The translations under genes were made by a program, and so were the position numbers. The notes beneath the pieces are model-generated. The model had not been told where the DNA came from. It did not search any database and was given only the letters and a program-made list of their open reading frames with translations. From positions 7,501 to 71,500 of the forward strand of contig JAUXVD010000022.1 in NCBI GenBank assembly GCA_030684575.1: a stretch of 64,000 bases of DNA. Reading direction: 5' to 3'. This document shows, piece after piece, positions 43,254 through 51,419 of the stretch. Position 1 is the stretch's first letter; each line of letters begins with the position of its first letter. The DNA comes from Nitrospirota bacterium (GTDB lineage Bacteria > Nitrospirota > Nitrospiria > Nitrospirales > Nitrospiraceae).

Positions 43254-44206
43254 GCCGGCTCGTGCGGCAGGCTACTTGGGCCTGCTTGTTGGGCGACGAG
43301 TTGCGCGGTATAGACCGCATCCGGTCCATGGCCGCCGTCATGCTCGCCTTCGTCGTACGACAAGAGGCGGAGGTTGGATGTGAGGCGGAGCAATTCATTA
43401 TGGGCCAGGCAAAACTCCCAGCGGCGCGGATGACGATGGCGCAAATAGTTGTCGATGGTAAAGGTTTCGTAGATCAAGACCCCGTTGGGTTTCAGTGATT
43501 CGAGGAGTGCGGGAAACAATGCGCGATGGAGATAGAAGAAGACGAGGATGACGTCGTAGGTCTGTGCCGGAAACTCGGGCCGTTCATCCGTCGTTCGCTC
43601 AAGGTCCACCGTGCGGACCGTGAGGTTCTGGAGGTTCCGCTGCTTGGCCGTGGCTGCGAGTTGGGCCATAGTCTGCTCATCGCGGTCCATGGCATCGACC
43701 TGAAAACCCTGTGAGGCCAGAAAGAGCGAGTTGCGTCCGGACCCGGCCGCCACGTCGAGCGCCTTGCCCTTCGGTAAGCGGTGGAGTTGCTGCGTCAGAA
43801 ACCGGGCCGGGGGCGGCCCCATGTCCTGAATTCGGTGAGTCAAGCGGGACCGTTCGAGCTGCACGCCGACCGAGCCGGTGACATGCTCCAGCGGAGGGGC
43901 CAGTTTTCTCACCCAGATCTTCGCCCGTTCGACGGGAAACTCGGCAAAGAGCATGGTAAGGAGCCGTTCGGAAAACGTTTCCAACAGGGCGCAGTCCTGC
44001 GTTGCGGCGATTTCAACGATCCGACCGGCCACCTCTGCATAATCGACCGCCTGGCGGATGTCATCCGAAGCCGCCGCCGGGTCAGTCTGGCATTCCAGCT
44101 CCAAGTCCACCGCCAAGGGCTGAGGCCGTCGGCGCTCCTCCGGCGTCACGCCGCAGCGCCCCTGAAACTCTAACCGTTCGATAATGATTTTTCCTGCCAT
44201 GGTCAC
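43250..44206 (-). CDS. Fusion of dihydroneopterin aldolase (FolB) and SAM methyltransferase (TehB-like), 318 aa
   Basis: Residues 1-120 are FolB: Glu24 in GVTPEE, Tyr56 in AVDYAEV, Glu76 in LLETFSERL and Lys101 in WVRKLAPP match the family's catalytic positions. FolB makes 6-hydroxymethyl-7,8-dihydropterin for folate. Residues about 125-318 are a methyltransferase with motif I ALDVAAGSGRNSLFLASQGF, post I VDAMDRD, motif IV in DVILVFFYL and GVLIYETFT. It resembles TehB/UbiG-like small methyltransferases. The fused protein could modify a pterin or simply be two enzymes joined. Coupled to its neighbours by ATGA overlaps on both sides. Confidence 0.88.
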   Translation of the reverse strand: MTMAGKIIIERLEFQGRCGVTPEERRRPQPLAVDLELECQTDPAAASDDIRQAVDYAEVAGRIVEIAATQDCALLETFSERLLTMLFAEFPVERAKIWVRKLAPPLEHVTGSVGVQLERSRLTHRIQDMGPPPARFLTQQLHRLPKGKALDVAAGSGRNSLFLASQGFQVDAMDRDEQTMAQLAATAKQRNLQNLTVRTVDLERTTDERPEFPAQTYDVILVFFYLHRALFPALLESLKPNGVLIYETFTIDNYLRHRHPRRWEFCLAHNELLRLTSNLRLLSYDEGEHDGGHGPDAVYTAQLVAQQAGPSSLPHEPA

Positions 44207-44508
44207 ACGACGGTAATCGTGCCTTCAATGCTGAACCCTGTCTTCGAGATCGTCACCGGTGAGGCGCCAGCCTCCTTCAGTTTATCTCCCAGGCCGGATG
44301 AGGCGAGCGACTGCTGCAGGCCTTCAGCCGTCTGCCCGAGGAGAAAGTCGAGCCCGAGGACCGCGTAGTGGAGCGGGTGCCCATTCGGCCCATCGATCCG
44401 GAAGACATGGGCGCGACTGGTGCCTTCCTCGAAATCGGTAATGTGATGCTTCGGAAACTGCTCGCGCAGGTAGAGGCGGATCACATCGAATTTAGCGACA
44501 TTGCTCAC
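44203..44508 (-). CDS. Hypothetical protein, 101 aa
   Basis: The stop overlaps the FolB-fusion start by four bases. The protein starts MSNVAKFDVIRLYLREQFPK. It is a small alpha/beta protein with the segment GTSRAHVFRIDGPNGHPLHY and a helical middle (LDFLLGQTAEGLQQSLASSG). It has no Cys, signal peptide or membrane helix. The region around VIRLYLREQFPKHHITDFE resembles a small nucleic-acid or partner-binding fold, by eye only. Function unknown, but the tight coupling suggests a part in the folate/PHP operon. Confidence 0.75.
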   Translation of the reverse strand: MSNVAKFDVIRLYLREQFPKHHITDFEEGTSRAHVFRIDGPNGHPLHYAVLGLDFLLGQTAEGLQQSLASSGLGDKLKEAGASPVTISKTGFSIEGTITVV

Positions 44509-44558
44509 GAGAGTTCCTTTTGCCGTTCACGGCACATCTTGAGCACTCCGCCATTCGC

Positions 44559-44684
44559 AGGATGCTGAAAAAGGCCGCCAGCTTCGTTCTCGCCTTGAAA
44601 GCATCCTCAACGTACCCCTGAGGGTACGCCTCCGGTACTTTCGTCGGCTGCGGCCTTGCTGGACGGCCTTTTTGAGCATCCTTC
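44559..44684. repeat. Near-palindromic dispersed element, 126 bp (family copy 3)
   Basis: Ends AGGATGCTGAAAAAGGCCGC and, inverted, AGGATGCTCAAAAAGGCCGT. A central GTACCC-CTGA-GGGTAC hairpin at 44613-44628 is included. The internal GCTTCGTTCTCGC and GCTGCGGCCTTGCTGG match the copy at 29632-29818. The rest of the 44509-44956 gap holds no supported gene. It lies in the gap between the convergent ends of the unknown gene's upstream side and the OLD-like gene's 3' end. Confidence 0.8.
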
Positions 44685-44956
44685 CAGCGCGAGTTTTCTA
44701 TCCAACACCTAGGATGAGGCTCAGGCCGAGCATTATACGCTCGGGATCTCCCCAAAGTCAGGAGGGTAAACGAGCTCCTGGAGCCCTTAAAAGACCGTCG
44801 TTCGTGGAGCGTGAAGCGTACTTCGTTTCAGATCAGACTCACCGAAGGGACGAACGACGAGAGGGGGAGCCGCGCCGTGAAGTGTTGGATTGCTAGGCCC
44901 GACCCCGTATATTCGTACCTTTTCCCCTTGGCCCCGAATCTTGTTCTTTGTGCAGA

Positions 44957-46837
44957 CTAAGTGAATTCGATCTTGAAGTCGCCCATGCCAGCATTAGTTT
45001 GATGGCTTACGTGCACGTGCCGTTGTTTCTGGCCAAGCATTTCAGCGATTGCGATAACTGCGTTGAACTCTTTATGGGATACTCGAATTAGTTCTTGAAC
45101 AGAAAAGACCTTGATTGTGGCTCGTTGAATCGTATCCAGGTGCGCTCGGACTTGATGTAGCTGCCAGGTCGGATTATTCACGACCGTAATTTGTAGGTTG
45201 TGAATGTAATCACTCAAATAATCACGAAGAACTCGCTCTACATCGACGCTCGCTTTGGACGGTAATGCGCACACTGCTTCAAATAGTTCCCCGTATCTCT
45301 CTTCTAATTCCGCAGTGGTCATGGCTTTCGCCATTTCCTCAATCTCCGCTCCAACGGCATGTCGCTTGGCGTCGTCTGTTAGCGCGTAGTGGTCTCCCGT
45401 GTACTTCGGCAGGTATCTTTCCAGCGTTCCGCCGGGCAAGAGAATGACATTTTTTCGTTTTAATGCAGCCACAATCTGCTTTAATCGTCCCTCAATGTCT
45501 TCGACATCTGCCTGAGACGTTGCAGCGATTAGAGGTGATCGATTACGACTAATTGCTGTCATTACCGATACACGGGCTTTTGCCCATTGTTTCCCATTCC
45601 ATTGTGCTCTCGGCCCCAACCCTTTGAGGAACTCCACCAATCGCGCCAGTGGTTGCGAAATATGATTGACCGCGAGAAGTTGATCAACCACGCCCGTTAA
45701 TTTGCTATCCAACTCCCCGCAGTACTTTGAAAAGTCGTTCCCTACACCCGCAGCTACTAAAAAGCTCTGCACCGAACCGTCTCTCTTCACACAGGCTCGA
45801 AGATTGCCTCCGAACAGGCTATCGAGGTCGTACAAGAAATGGGCACTCTTGCCAAAGGCTATGCATAAATCTAAGTAGCGATTCACTTCCTCGCAACCAC
45901 CAGCGTCGATAATGCAGCTTCCTGCCCCAGCAACTGATACGCCGCGCGCTTCCTGCATAGTTCCAACGAGCTGAGCGTCTAGAGTTCCCTCGACGAAAAT
46001 TGGGTTATCGGAGAAGAAGAGCTGTTTATGGTGCACGTTTAATCGTGGTACCAATGAGGAGAGTTTCGCTGTCGCATCGGGACCAAGATTGAGAATATGG
46101 TTTGGGGTTGAGTGGTTTAGGGTGAACGAAATAACAGACTTCACATCCTCGACAGATCGAAAGTCGAGGATAAAGGGGGAATGCGTGACCAGAAAAACAA
46201 TCTTCTTTTTCTTGTCCGTGCTCGGGTCACCTGCAACCTTGCGTACTTCTTGCATGAAGAACGCTTGATATTGAGGGTGTAGGTTGAGCTCCGGTTCGTC
46301 GATAATCAAATATGGATGTTCGCTGTTATATAAATGCGTCAGGAGGACAAGCAGTTCCTTGATTCCATGACATTCATCGCGGTCAAGCCTGTAGGAGCTG
46401 CCGGTTTCTCCTAGTACAGCCCGTGCAAGAAGACTCCCTGAGTCCCATTCGAGATAGATTTTTCGATTAAACAGATGGCTGAGTGTCGCCTCGATCTGAA
46501 TGCGGAGATCCATCCGTTCTTCTAGAAGTATGATTGTATCGATTCCTGACCCCTGGAGACCTGCTTGCTTCAATATGCTGAAATGGTTCTTGGCAAGCCC
46601 GGCAGAGAAATGGTCGCCAAAAGAATTTCTCAGCGCACTGATCTGCTCCATGCCACTGAGCCGATCCGTTCCGAGCATACGCACATTGGGCAGATGGGAT
46701 TGCAGCGTTCCTGCGAATTTTGATTTCCCGCTGCCGTTGGGGCCGACCAGGAAATTGATGGCTCCGATTTGCGAGGTTTCAAACTTTTTCTGTAGCCATG
46801 GTAATGGAAGGTCGAATGACAATTCTTTGCTTATCAT
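44957..46837 (-). CDS. OLD-like ABC-ATPase/TOPRIM protein, 626 aa
   Basis: The N-terminal ABC ATPase has Walker A GPNGSGKS at residues 32-39, Walker B and D-loop in LIIDEPELNLHPQY, and the switch His in FLVTHSPF. A TOPRIM-like segment follows (about 290-360): FVEGTLDAQLV gives the acidic Glu/Asp and YDLDSLFGG the Asp-x-Asp. OLD-family nucleases use this pairing, as in GajA or retron-linked OLD proteins. The last 200 residues are unrecognised and end in HVHVSHQTNAGMGDF. No helicase or reverse transcriptase gene is adjacent. Codon use is more AT-rich than its neighbours, which suggests transfer. Anti-phage function is inference. Confidence 0.8.
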   Translation of the reverse strand: MISKELSFDLPLPWLQKKFETSQIGAINFLVGPNGSGKSKFAGTLQSHLPNVRMLGTDRLSGMEQISALRNSFGDHFSAGLAKNHFSILKQAGLQGSGIDTIILLEERMDLRIQIEATLSHLFNRKIYLEWDSGSLLARAVLGETGSSYRLDRDECHGIKELLVLLTHLYNSEHPYLIIDEPELNLHPQYQAFFMQEVRKVAGDPSTDKKKKIVFLVTHSPFILDFRSVEDVKSVISFTLNHSTPNHILNLGPDATAKLSSLVPRLNVHHKQLFFSDNPIFVEGTLDAQLVGTMQEARGVSVAGAGSCIIDAGGCEEVNRYLDLCIAFGKSAHFLYDLDSLFGGNLRACVKRDGSVQSFLVAAGVGNDFSKYCGELDSKLTGVVDQLLAVNHISQPLARLVEFLKGLGPRAQWNGKQWAKARVSVMTAISRNRSPLIAATSQADVEDIEGRLKQIVAALKRKNVILLPGGTLERYLPKYTGDHYALTDDAKRHAVGAEIEEMAKAMTTAELEERYGELFEAVCALPSKASVDVERVLRDYLSDYIHNLQITVVNNPTWQLHQVRAHLDTIQRATIKVFSVQELIRVSHKEFNAVIAIAEMLGQKQRHVHVSHQTNAGMGDFKIEFT

Positions 46838-47232
46838 GCGTATTGCATCCCTATATAATTTATGCTCGTGAGTCGATCATTTTCGCGAAGCCCCGGTTGC
46901 GAGCGCTTCCCATAATAATTAAGGTAGCCGGATTCCACGTAGCAAGGCAGTCTCAGCAATCCGTTGTAGGCAAGTTTACTGCAGATCCAAGTGCGTATCT
47001 ACTGTACGCCGGCAGGGTGTTTCCCCAATATCGTGCGTTCTTTCTCTTGTGTGAGGGGAGGCAGCTTGGTAGGTCCCACACCGCGCGCATTGAACGAGCA
47101 CTGTTTCATCGTGCGCGTTCAGCGAGCGAAAGGGACCATCCAGGCCACCCTGCCCCTCTATTGACTGCCCTTTACCCCGGCTCCTATAATCCCCACCAGG
47201 ATTGAGTCGTAACGCGCTGATTTAGCTAAAAA
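46838..47232. other. Intergenic region, about 395 bases, no gene supported
   Basis: It separates the minus-strand OLD-like gene from the plus-strand molybdopterin genes and holds both promoters. A 135-codon plus frame runs through it but begins inside the OLD-like gene and has no ribosome site. No repeat or riboswitch was recognised. Confidence 0.4.
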
Positions 47233-47727
47233 ATGGCAGAATTTACGCATTTCAACGAGTCAGGCCGGGCGCGGATGGTCGACGTCAGCGCCAAACATTC
47301 GACCGAGCGGGTCGCTACGGCTCAGGCTACGGTTTTTCTCCTTCCAGAAACCCTTGAAAAGATTCAGCAGGGCAAGATCGCCAAGGGCGATGTCCTGTCC
47401 GTGGCGCAGGTTGCCGGCGTGATGGGGGCCAAGCGGACCCCGGACCTCATCCCCATGTGCCATCCACTGCTGATCACCAGCGTCGATATCTCCTTCAAAG
47501 AAGAATCCCAGCCAAACCACGCAGGCTTCTGTGCCATCAGCATCTTCGCCACGGTGAAAACCACGGGGCAAACCGGGGTCGAGATGGAAGCGATGACGGC
47601 GGCTACCGTGGCGGCATTGACCATCTACGATATGTGCAAAGCAGTCGATCGAGGGATGAGTTTCAGTGATGTATGTTTGCTCTCAAAGTCAGGCGGCAAG
47701 TCTGGAACGTACACGAGGCCAGGCTGA
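47233..47727 (+). CDS. moaC: Cyclic pyranopterin monophosphate synthase MoaC, 164 aa
   Basis: Converts 3',8-cyclo-7,8-dihydro-GTP to cyclic pyranopterin monophosphate in molybdenum cofactor synthesis. Conserved blocks: [60 protein letters not shown] and [10 protein letters not shown], including the active-site lysine loop. Length is normal. The moaD-moaE fusion follows after six bases and moaA after another 51, so it forms a compact Moco operon. Confidence 0.95.
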   Translation: MAEFTHFNESGRARMVDVSAKHSTERVATAQATVFLLPETLEKIQQGKIAKGDVLSVAQVAGVMGAKRTPDLIPMCHPLLITSVDISFKEESQPNHAGFCAISIFATVKTTGQTGVEMEAMTAATVAALTIYDMCKAVDRGMSFSDVCLLSKSGGKSGTYTRPG

Positions 47728-47733
47728 GCTATT

Positions 47734-48429
47734 ATGGTCACGATTAAGCTATTCGGTATGACGAAGATGTTGGCAGGGAATCAAGGCTCTCTCTCGCTGG
47801 CATTGACGAATGGGCGACGAGTGAAAGATTTGGTTGAGCTTCTTGATGACGGATATCCGCAGATCGGGGAGTTGATTCATACCAAGAAGGTCCTGGTGTC
47901 GGTCAATCAGGAGATTGCCCACGAGGACATGGAAATTCGGGACGGCGATGAGATCGCATTATTGCCTCCCTTTGCAGGTGGATCTGGGATGGAACCAATA
48001 GATGAGAGCCAGCTCGTTCGGGTGCAGCGGGAGAACTTTTCCATCGATCGAGAGCTCGACCGGGTCAAGAGCCGATCGAAGCGGATCGGGGGGATCGCGA
48101 CGTTTCTCGGAATTGCCCGGGATCGTTCGAAAGGGCGGGATGTCGACAGCATTACCTTCGAGCATTACGAAGGGATGGCGGAGAAGAAGCTCCGCGAGAT
48201 TCGCGAGCGGGGGCTGAAAGATTTCGACATTCTGGAGCTTCTGATCATCCATCGGTATGGCGAGATCACGATCGGTGAGAACATCGTGTTGATCATTGCC
48301 GGTGCCGAGCATCGGGCTGAGGCGTTTCGTGCCTGCGAATGGGCGATCAGTGAATTGAAGCAGATCACGCCGATCTGGAAACTCGAACATACGCCGGAAG
48401 GTGAAGTCTGGGTTGAGGAGCATCCCTAG
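47734..48429 (+). CDS. Fused molybdopterin synthase subunits MoaD-MoaE, 231 aa
   Basis: Residues 1-83 are MoaD (ubiquitin-like sulfur carrier) ending in the family's Gly-Gly at 82-83 (PFAGG). Residues about 90-231 are MoaE: ATFLGIARDRSKGRDV, FEHYEGMAEKKL, HRYGEITIGE and CEWAISELKQITPIWKLE. MoaD normally needs a free C-terminal glycine for thiocarboxylation, so the fusion must be cleaved, as in mycobacterial MoaX, or the MoaE part is made separately: an ATG at 47989 (residue 86) has AGGTGGA six bases before it. Follows moaC by six bases. Confidence 0.93.
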   Translation: MVTIKLFGMTKMLAGNQGSLSLALTNGRRVKDLVELLDDGYPQIGELIHTKKVLVSVNQEIAHEDMEIRDGDEIALLPPFAGGSGMEPIDESQLVRVQRENFSIDRELDRVKSRSKRIGGIATFLGIARDRSKGRDVDSITFEHYEGMAEKKLREIRERGLKDFDILELLIIHRYGEITIGENIVLIIAGAEHRAEAFRACEWAISELKQITPIWKLEHTPEGEVWVEEHP

Positions 48430-48480
48430 AGGCGTGACGAGGGCAGTCGTGAATCCTATGCTGAGGGGAAGGGGACGCCT

Positions 48481-49545
48481 GTGAATCCAGTAGGAGCCAG
48501 CGATTCGGTGGTGCCTGTCGGCGATACGTTCGGCCGACCGCTTCGCAGCTTGCGTCTGTCCGTGACAGATCGCTGCAACCTCCGTTGCAAGTATTGCATG
48601 CCGGAAGAGGACTATGTCTGGCTGCCGCGCGAGGATGTGCTGACCCATGAGGAAATGGCGAGCCTGACGGGCTATTTCACCGACCTCGGCGTGGATCGGG
48701 TGCGGCTGACCGGTGGAGAGCCTTTGCTCCGGCGTGATTTGCCCCGGTTGATCCGCATGCTGCTCCAAAACAGGCGGATCACGGACATCGCCCTGACCAC
48801 GAACGGTATTCTGTTGGCTGATCAGGTTGAAGCGCTGTATGAGGCAGGCCTCCACCGCGTCACAGTCAGCCTCGACACCATGAGGCCGGAACGATTTCGA
48901 CAACTGACTCGTCGTGATGAGTATGCGCGTGTGATGGAAGGAATTGCGTCGGTGGGTCGCGCGGGATTCACTGGCTTGAAGCTCGATACGGTGGCGATCA
49001 AGGGGTTCAATGACGATGAGCTGGTTGCGCTGATCGAGTTCGGGAAACGTGTGCAGGCGGAAGTGCGGTTTATCGAATATATGGACGTCGGCGGGGCGAA
49101 CGAATGGTCGCAACAGAAAGTATTGTCCCGAGCCGAGATGCTGGCGCTGCTGAGCGGGCATTACGGGACGATCGAGCCGATGCCGGAGCGGGGCACTGCG
49201 CCGGCTCAGCGGTTTCTGTTGCCGGACGGGACGACCTTTGGGATCATCCCGTCAACGACCACGCCGTTTTGTGCAACCTGCGATCGTAGCCGGGTCACGG
49301 CCGACGGTATGTGGTACCGCTGTTTGTACGCGACGGCGGGAACGGATCTGCGCAAGCCACTCCGCGCCGGCGCCTCGGATGACGAGATGCGCGCGGTGAT
49401 TCGGGCCGGCTGGGAAGGCCGCCGCGACCGGGGCGCAGAGGACCGCAAGGCGCTCGAGCGGGATGGGTTGCGTGTCGGGGGGCTCATCGGTATTGAGAAG
49501 CTCCGCGAAGATCCCCATCTCGAAATGCATGCCCGCGGCGGTTGA
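48481..49545 (+). CDS. moaA: GTP 3',8-cyclase MoaA, 354 aa
   Basis: Radical-SAM enzyme of the first Moco step. The N-terminal cluster motif is CNLRCKYCM at about residues 33-41 (Cx3CxxC), and the C-terminal second [4Fe-4S] cluster uses the cysteines in FCATCDRSRVTADGMWYRC. The SAM site includes RLTGGEPLLR. The C-terminus ends HARGG, with the usual terminal GG. GTG start after GGGGAAGGGG. The product feeds MoaC, the first gene here. Molybdenum cofactor is needed by nitrite oxidoreductase and nitrate reductases in Nitrospira-like bacteria. Confidence 0.95.
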   Translation: MNPVGASDSVVPVGDTFGRPLRSLRLSVTDRCNLRCKYCMPEEDYVWLPREDVLTHEEMASLTGYFTDLGVDRVRLTGGEPLLRRDLPRLIRMLLQNRRITDIALTTNGILLADQVEALYEAGLHRVTVSLDTMRPERFRQLTRRDEYARVMEGIASVGRAGFTGLKLDTVAIKGFNDDELVALIEFGKRVQAEVRFIEYMDVGGANEWSQQKVLSRAEMLALLSGHYGTIEPMPERGTAPAQRFLLPDGTTFGIIPSTTTPFCATCDRSRVTADGMWYRCLYATAGTDLRKPLRAGASDDEMRAVIRAGWEGRRDRGAEDRKALERDGLRVGGLIGIEKLREDPHLEMHARGG

Positions 49546-49598
49546 CGTCCCACCTGGCTGCCGACCTCTGCCACGGGGCCAAATCTTGTCGATGGCTC

Positions 49599-50306
49599 AT
49601 GCTGGATACTGAATTCCTCACAATCGTAGGACTCGGGTTTGTGCTGGGGCTTCGCCATGCCTTGGACTCAGACCATTTAGCGGCCGTTTCCACGGTGCTG
49701 GCGCAGCGGCCCTCGTTGCCTGCGTCCGGCATGATTGGATTCAGCTGGGGGCTGGGCCATACGGTGGTCTTGTTACTGGTCGGGGCGGTGGTCTTGGTGT
49801 TTCGTGTGCCGATTCCTGAATCTGTGGCGTTGGCGGCTGAGTTCGGCGTCGGTGCGATGCTCGTGTTGCTCGGTGGCATGCTCGGGGTGCGATTGCTCCG
49901 GGAGCGCTGGCATGTGCATACACATGCCCATGACGGTGCGCCGCATGTGCATTTACATAGTCATGCGTTGGTAGAAGATCACGGACATGGACATTGGTGG
50001 CGCGACTCCGTTCGGCCATTCTGTATCGGTATGGCCCATGGTCTGGCCGGGTCGGCCGCGCTGTTGATGATCGTGTTGTCCTCCGCGCGGTCGGTGTCGG
50101 AAGGGCTCATCTATATTGCGGTATTCGGTGTTGGTTCGATCCTGGGTATGATGTTGGTCGGGATCGTCGTGAGTCTTCCCATGTTGTGGTCGTTGAACTT
50201 CAGCCGTCCCCTGTTTCTCGCGGTCCAGGGGTTGGCAAGTCTTGGGAGTGTGGCCGTTGGACTCGCCCTGATGTTCCAGATCGCCTTCGGCGGTCAACCC
50301 TTTTGA
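49599..50306 (+). CDS. Nickel/cobalt-type permease (UreH/NiCoT-like), 235 aa
   Basis: About six membrane helices. The metal-transport signature is in helix 1: LGLRHALDSDHLAAVST (HA-x-D-x-DH). A cytoplasmic loop between about residues 105 and 135 is His-rich (HVHTHAHDGAPHVHLHSH, then EDHGHGHWW) and would bind metal. The ATG at 49599 is chosen because helix 1 begins there; a TTG at 49542 overlapping the moaA stop is possible but lacks a site. Its place after moaA suggests metal supply to the same metabolism, but molybdate is not a likely substrate. Confidence 0.8.
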   Translation: MLDTEFLTIVGLGFVLGLRHALDSDHLAAVSTVLAQRPSLPASGMIGFSWGLGHTVVLLLVGAVVLVFRVPIPESVALAAEFGVGAMLVLLGGMLGVRLLRERWHVHTHAHDGAPHVHLHSHALVEDHGHGHWWRDSVRPFCIGMAHGLAGSAALLMIVLSSARSVSEGLIYIAVFGVGSILGMMLVGIVVSLPMLWSLNFSRPLFLAVQGLASLGSVAVGLALMFQIAFGGQPF

Positions 50307-50527
50307 CTCCCGTATCGTGACGGTCATCGATGGGAAATCTACGTGCGTCATATGGGCGGCTATGGTATTCTGCCGTTCTCTTCGTGTGTCGTTCGTATTG
50401 GTGAGTGAGACGGGCGAGACTGGCGGGAAACGCGCGACTCGCAAAGATGACACTTCCGACCTGTCCCGCTTTTCGCGACAGTCTCGCGCGAATAACGAGT
50501 CCCGCTTGCGACTAAGAGGAGCGCGTT

Positions 50528-51364
50528 ATGGCTTGGTTTAAAAAACAAAAAACGACTGAGGCGGAGGCCCCGAAACGATCCAAGCTTTCGGAGGGCATGT
50601 GGCTCAAGTGCAATCATTGCCGGGAGATCGTCTATCGTAAAGAGGTTGAACGGAACAATAAGGTCTGCCCGAAGTGCGATTACCATTTTCCCATCTCCGT
50701 CTTGGAGCGCATTGCGCTCTTGGTCGACTTCGGCTCATTCAAAGAATGGGATGCGGAGCTCGGCCCCTTGGACCCCCTGAGTTTTCAAGACACGAAGTCG
50801 TACAAGGATCGGGTCAAAGCGCATCAGGAGAAGACCGGCCGCAAAGACGCCATGGTGATCGGCGAGGGGATGATGAACGGTCGCCGGGTGGTGCTGTGTG
50901 TCTTCGACTTCAGTTTTATGGGCGGCAGCATGGGATCGGTGGTCGGCGAAAAAATTTGCCGGGCGATTGATCGCGCGCTGGAAACCCGCTTGCCGGTGAT
51001 CCTGGTTACCACCTCCGGAGGCGCCAGGATGCAGGAGGGGATTCTTTCCCTGATGCAGATGGCCAAGACCTCTGCCGCGGTTGCCAAGCTGGGCGAGGCG
51101 AAATTGCCGTTTATTTGTTTGTTAGCCGATCCCACGTTCGGAGGCGTCACCGCGAGCGTCGCCATGTTGGGCGATGTGATTCTTGCCGAACCGAAAGCGC
51201 TGATCGGCTTCGCCGGGCCCCGCGTCATTGAGCAGACCATCAAGCAGCAGTTGCCGGATCAGTTTCAGCGCGCAGAGTTTCTGCTCGAGCATGGCATGAT
51301 CGATATGATCGTGGAGCGCAAGCAACTGAAGGAAACCTTAAGCACACTCGTGGCCCACTTTTAA
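50528..51364 (+). CDS. accD: Acetyl-CoA carboxylase carboxyltransferase beta subunit, 278 aa
   Basis: Transfers carboxyl from biotin carrier to acetyl-CoA, the first step of fatty acid synthesis. The N-terminal zinc ribbon has cysteines 28, 31, 47 and 50 (CNHC and CPKC). The crotonase-like carboxyltransferase core has [40 protein letters not shown] and [14 protein letters not shown]. The length is normal. A strong site (AGAGGAGCGCGTT) precedes the ATG. folC follows after 55 bases, the usual accD-folC order. Confidence 0.96.
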   Translation: MAWFKKQKTTEAEAPKRSKLSEGMWLKCNHCREIVYRKEVERNNKVCPKCDYHFPISVLERIALLVDFGSFKEWDAELGPLDPLSFQDTKSYKDRVKAHQEKTGRKDAMVIGEGMMNGRRVVLCVFDFSFMGGSMGSVVGEKICRAIDRALETRLPVILVTTSGGARMQEGILSLMQMAKTSAAVAKLGEAKLPFICLLADPTFGGVTASVAMLGDVILAEPKALIGFAGPRVIEQTIKQQLPDQFQRAEFLLEHGMIDMIVERKQLKETLSTLVAHF

Positions 51365-51419
51365 GCCTGGTTCCCCTATGACCTATCCGGGCTAACCTTC
51401 CATCCTGCCTGATCACACC

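Noticed and set aside
47959-49161. 400-codon minus open frame
   Set aside because: It is the antisense shadow of the moaD-moaE fusion and moaA, both of which have full family motifs.
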